From the IMG/VR virus record IMGVR_UViG_3300045790_000709, positions 1 through 41,682 of that record: 41,682 bases of DNA; one strand, given 5' to 3'. Origin of the DNA: a virus. This document shows, in pieces, positions 41,674 through 41,682 of the stretch (its first letter is position 1; each line of letters opens with the position of its first letter). A model generated the notes under the pieces. That model worked only from the letters and a program-made list of their open reading frames with translations, was not told the DNA's origin and searched no databases. The position numbers and the translations under genes are program-made.

Positions 41674-41682
41674 AATTTTATT

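Noticed and set aside
1-41682. tRNA genes, CRISPR arrays, integrase, attachment sites or insertion sequences
   Set aside because: No cloverleaf, regularly spaced repeat or recombinase/transposase motif was seen on reading through the window; an RNA-gene scan was not possible here.

Overview
The window is a 41.7-kb stretch of an AT-rich, tailed double-stranded DNA phage genome, most likely an uncultured marine podovirus of a Bacteroidetes (flavobacterial) host. The podovirus call rests on a portal/scaffold/capsid block followed by T7-like tail-tube and ejected-core proteins, with no tape-measure, sheath or baseplate genes. The host inference rests on two points. Start codons almost never follow a Shine-Dalgarno sequence and instead sit behind A/T-only leaders such as TAAATAAATATG. 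A 40-codon gene (35947-36069) also carries the RGYCC...CxHCPY signature that I associate with a small Bacteroidetes protein family. There are no tRNAs, integrase, insertion sequences or CRISPR arrays that I can see. Nearly every base is coding, and no gap exceeds 160 bases.

Left arm, + strand (1-30941), virion genes in order: GroES-like co-chaperonin candidate, small terminase candidate, large terminase, portal, scaffold, major capsid protein, two tandem paralogous small virion proteins, a 253-aa conserved protein, two connector/tail-tube candidates, a 1625-aa and a 667-aa tail (nozzle-like) protein, two ejected-core-like proteins, and a 3126-aa giant virion protein. The giant protein contains a HAD phosphatase domain, an HEVFH metallopeptidase motif and a three-copy KNPFA tail. 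Rho-independent terminators follow the capsid gene, the paralog pair and the 253-aa gene, and probably set graded expression of the highly made head proteins. A short beta-rich module with a GxGYxxGD core recurs six times in four different tail or virion proteins.

The two arms converge at about 31 kb on a bidirectional terminator.

Right arm, - strand (31036-41673, transcribed right to left), holds early and middle genes packed with 1- to 46-base overlaps. From the right these are: a chain of tiny genes including an HELLH metallopeptidase-like protein, an HTH protein, a phage sigma-70-family factor, an ERF annealing protein, a RecE-like exonuclease, an SSB-like protein, a T7 gp4-like primase-helicase, two small genes, a ThyA-family enzyme, two MazG-like proteins (one fused to a GIY-YIG-like domain), a T7 endonuclease I-like resolvase, two small unknowns, a B12-dependent ribonucleotide reductase, a 53-aa two-membrane-segment protein and a 15-aa Cys-rich micro-ORF. 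Replication, recombination and nucleotide supply therefore sit in one transcription unit. The DNA polymerase and lysis enzymes are not visible and must lie outside the window or be unrecognised.

The most interesting hypothesis is nucleotide modification. The ThyA-family enzyme aligns without gaps to E. coli ThyA at every catalytic residue except the base-discriminating Asn177, which is Asp178 here, as in T4 dCMP hydroxymethylase. Its two downstream neighbours are MazG-like, the superfamily that includes the T4 dCTPase. Together they look like a minimal dCTP-to-modified-dCMP cassette, though this is inference from sequence only.
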